In this document: positions 5,985-5,993 of the stretch, piece after piece
How positions within the stretch are numbered: the first letter of the stretch is position 1
How the letters are laid out: every line of letters begins with the position of its first letter
Origin: Clostridia bacterium
Lineage (GTDB): Bacteria; Bacillota; Clostridia; Oscillospirales; CAG-272
Direction: 5' to 3'
Assembly: GCA_017382615.1 (NCBI GenBank)
Contig: JAFNZX010000032.1
Location: 1 to 5,993, forward strand
Length of the DNA stretch: 5,993 nt
The notes under the pieces: generated by a model
The model's input: the letters and a program-made list of their open reading frames with translations, nothing else
The model's database searches: none
Told to the model about the DNA's origin: nothing
Program-made: the position numbers and the translations under genes

Positions 5985-5993
5985 ATGAAAAAG
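5985..5993 (+). CDS. Start of a gene cut by the window end (Met-Lys-Lys...)
   Basis: Only ATG AAA AAG is visible. A consensus promoter and AGGAGG with good spacing precede it, so this is very probably the true start of a well-expressed gene. Met-Lys-Lys is common at the start of secreted proteins and lipoproteins, but three residues do not allow a function to be named. Confidence 0.75.

Overview
The window looks like a moderately GC-rich bacterial chromosome segment, most likely from a gut-type Clostridia (Oscillospirales or Christensenellales-like) organism. This is inferred from strong AGGAGG-type ribosome binding sites, sigma-A promoters of TTGACA / TGnTATAAT type, a clostridial-style cytoplasmic GH106-like glycosidase, and short intergenic hairpin repeats ending in CCCCTAC. 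No rRNA, tRNA, CRISPR array, transposase or phage gene is visible.

Layout. Positions 1-530 hold no credible gene. They contain a cluster of small palindromic repeats, a terminator-like hairpin (100-135), and a composite element of about 226 bp (153-378) bounded by a perfect 15-bp inverted repeat with four hairpins inside. The minus-strand terminator of the next gene follows (481-507). Positions 531-3713 (minus) encode a 1060-residue cytoplasmic glycoside hydrolase related to the GH106 / alpha-L-rhamnosidase-like group, apparently transcribed alone from its own promoter. A 194-bp divergent intergenic region (3714-3907) separates it from a plus-strand pair. The first is glmM (3908-5254, phosphoglucosamine mutase). 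The second overlaps it by 8 bp: a 225-residue left-handed beta-helix acyltransferase resembling the C-terminal acetyltransferase half of GlmU (5247-5924). Directly after its stop codon lies a perfect consensus promoter, then a strong ribosome binding site and the first three codons of a further gene that runs off the window.

How the genes work together. GlmM converts glucosamine-6-phosphate to glucosamine-1-phosphate. The overlapping gene has the features of an enzyme that would N-acetylate that product, without the uridylyltransferase half found in bifunctional GlmU. The pair therefore suggests translationally coupled, consecutive steps of UDP-GlcNAc (peptidoglycan precursor) synthesis, or control of it, with the uridylyltransferase encoded elsewhere. 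The divergent glycosidase looks like a separate carbohydrate-use gene. Nothing in the window shows a functional link to the glm pair.

I see no convincing wholly new system. The most useful leads are the composite repeat element, the split GlmU-like arrangement and the altered active-site residues in GlmM.
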